Below are positions 7,095-7,668 of a stretch of 7,668 bases of DNA, in pieces. The first letter of the stretch is position 1. Each line of letters opens with the position of its first letter. The notes below the pieces were generated by a model, which made no database searches, was not told the DNA's origin, and saw only the letters and a program-made list of their open reading frames with translations. The translations under genes and the position numbers were made by a program. Source of the stretch: Burkholderiaceae bacterium (GTDB lineage Bacteria; Pseudomonadota; Gammaproteobacteria; Burkholderiales; Burkholderiaceae_C); assembly GCA_023260315.1 (NCBI GenBank), contig JALQVQ010000261.1:1-7668 (forward strand), in the 5' to 3' direction.

Positions 7095-7118
7095 CTGTTG
7101 ACGCGTTAGCGCCAACAG
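7095..7118 (-). other. Second small hairpin just after the rpsA stop
   Basis: CTGTTG (7095-7100) pairs with CAACAG (7113-7118). One mismatch then leads to an inner CGC/GCG pair around a GTTA loop. It sits between the rpsA stop and the main terminator. It lacks a T-run, so it may protect the 3' end of the transcript or assist the terminator; neither role is shown by the sequence. Confidence 0.55.
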
Positions 7119-7127
7119 GTTCGTCGA

Positions 7128-7547
7128 TTAGCTGTTGCTATCGCCGTTGTCCAACTTGGCACGCAACAACGCACCCAGGCTGGTCGTACCGGCACTGTTA
7201 GCTGCTTGTTGGTTCAAGGTTGACATCGCTTCTTGCTGGTCAGCGGCATCTTTCGCACGGATTGACAATTGGATGCTGCGTGACTTGCGGTCCACGTTCA
7301 ACACCACAGCGGTCACTTCGTCGCCTTCTTTCAGCATCGTACGTGCATCTTCAACACGGTCCGCACTGATTTCGCTGGCGCGCAGGTAACCCGTCAATTC
7401 GTCACCCAAATCAATCTCTGCACCTTTGGCATCAACAGACTTGACCTTACCTGTCACGATCTGGCCTTTGTCATTCACTGATGTGAAGGTTGTGAAGCTG
7501 TCGTCGTCCAACTGCTTGATGCCCAAGCTGATGCGCTCGCGCTCGAT
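7128..7547 (-). CDS. rpsA: 30S ribosomal protein S1 (RpsA), C-terminal part
   Basis: S1 binds mRNA on the small ribosomal subunit and aids translation initiation through several S1 (OB-fold) domains. About the last 138 residues are present. They begin in the linker ISLGIKQL, which precedes the last S1 repeat, and the repeat runs from about [20 protein letters not shown] through [10 protein letters not shown] to [15 protein letters not shown]-terminal tail ending in [14 protein letters not shown] is of the betaproteobacterial type. The full protein is normally about 560 residues, so three quarters is missing at the 5' side, where the sequence becomes lepA. The stop TAA (7130-7128) and the following terminator are native. 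The ATG at 7577 belongs to lepA sequence and is not a start of this gene. Its location directly before ihfB agrees with the standard rpsA-ihfB order. Confidence 0.92.
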   Translation of the reverse strand: MERERISLGIKQLDDDSFTTFTSVNDKGQIVTGKVKSVDAKGAEIDLGDELTGYLRASEISADRVEDARTMLKEGDEVTAVVLNVDRKSRSIQLSIRAKDAADQQEAMSTLNQQAANSAGTTSLGALLRAKLDNGDSNS

Positions 7548-7668
7548 GTCCATCGAATCCAGCACCTGGTCCGCCATGTCGCGCTCGGCGAGTCCGCCGC
7601 AGATCTGGATAAAGCGATCCGCCAGGGTCGACTTACCGTGGTCGATGTGCGCGATTATGGAAAAGTTG
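7533..7668 (-). CDS. lepA: Elongation factor 4 (LepA), N-terminal GTPase fragment
   Basis: LepA is a ribosome-dependent translational GTPase that affects initiation and back-translocation. About 44 residues are present, open at the window edge. Reading from 7667 on the minus strand gives [19 protein letters not shown], containing the G1/P-loop AHIDHGKST. It is followed by [21 protein letters not shown] and then IERER, the start of the switch I region, normally followed by GITIK. The ICGGL and QVLDSMD wording is that of LepA rather than TypA, EF-G or EF-Tu. Only the first few residues of the protein are missing off the edge. After IERER the sequence becomes ribosomal protein S1 in the same frame. 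The rest of LepA (about 600 residues in the family) is absent. Confidence 0.9.

Larger units (their letters stand above)
6988..7127. other. rpsA-ihfB intergenic region
   Basis: This 140-base non-coding stretch holds the two hairpins and the ihfB ribosome binding site. About 40 AT-rich bases (7005-7045) remain for an ihfB promoter. I see a possible -10-like TTTAAT (minus strand, 7040-7035) but no acceptable -35 at normal spacing, so no promoter is called. Confidence 0.7.

Noticed and set aside
1..7668. CRISPR arrays, tRNA genes, insertion sequences or phage genes
   Set aside because: I saw no direct-repeat arrays, transposase motifs, terminal inverted repeats or tRNA-like folds by eye. The joins lack target-site duplications or any mobile-element sequence.

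Overview
The window is the distal end of a respiratory complex I (NADH:quinone oxidoreductase) operon from what looks like a betaproteobacterium, probably Burkholderiales. The pointers are the DUF2818 gene directly behind nuoN, the histidine-rich loop in NuoL, the PhaB-type reductase start, the RecC N-terminal style and the C-terminal tail of ribosomal protein S1. This assignment rests on recognised protein sequence; no search was run.

Layout. Bases 1 to about 462 encode an internal N-terminal part of RecC (+). Bases about 463 to 612 carry the ribosome binding site and first 43 codons of a PhaB-type acetoacetyl-CoA reductase (+). From about 606 the sequence is the C-terminal half of nuoJ, followed by complete nuoK, nuoL, nuoM, nuoN and a DUF2818 gene, all on + and tightly packed (4-base overlap, then gaps of 20, 13, 8 and 18 bases). 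This block encodes most of the proton-pumping membrane arm. After a 12-base gap, the minus strand carries complete ihfB (integration host factor beta), then two hairpins, the second a strong intrinsic terminator, then the C-terminal end of rpsA (ribosomal protein S1). The last ~125 bases encode the N-terminal GTP-binding region of LepA (elongation factor 4), also on minus.

The most important point for a reader is that three positions (about 460-470, 604-614 and 7531-7547) join pieces of unrelated housekeeping genes in mid-gene. Two of the joins leave an open frame, so automatic gene calling would report a RecC-PhaB fusion and a LepA-S1 fusion. Both look like novel proteins but are better explained as chimeric joins at the ends of an assembled contig. 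The centre, roughly 615 to 7530, is coherent.

Functionally, NuoK, NuoL, NuoM and NuoN keep the charged residues of the proton path, so the membrane arm appears competent. I see no new defence, mobile or regulatory system. The least understood real gene is the DUF2818 membrane protein at the end of the nuo operon.
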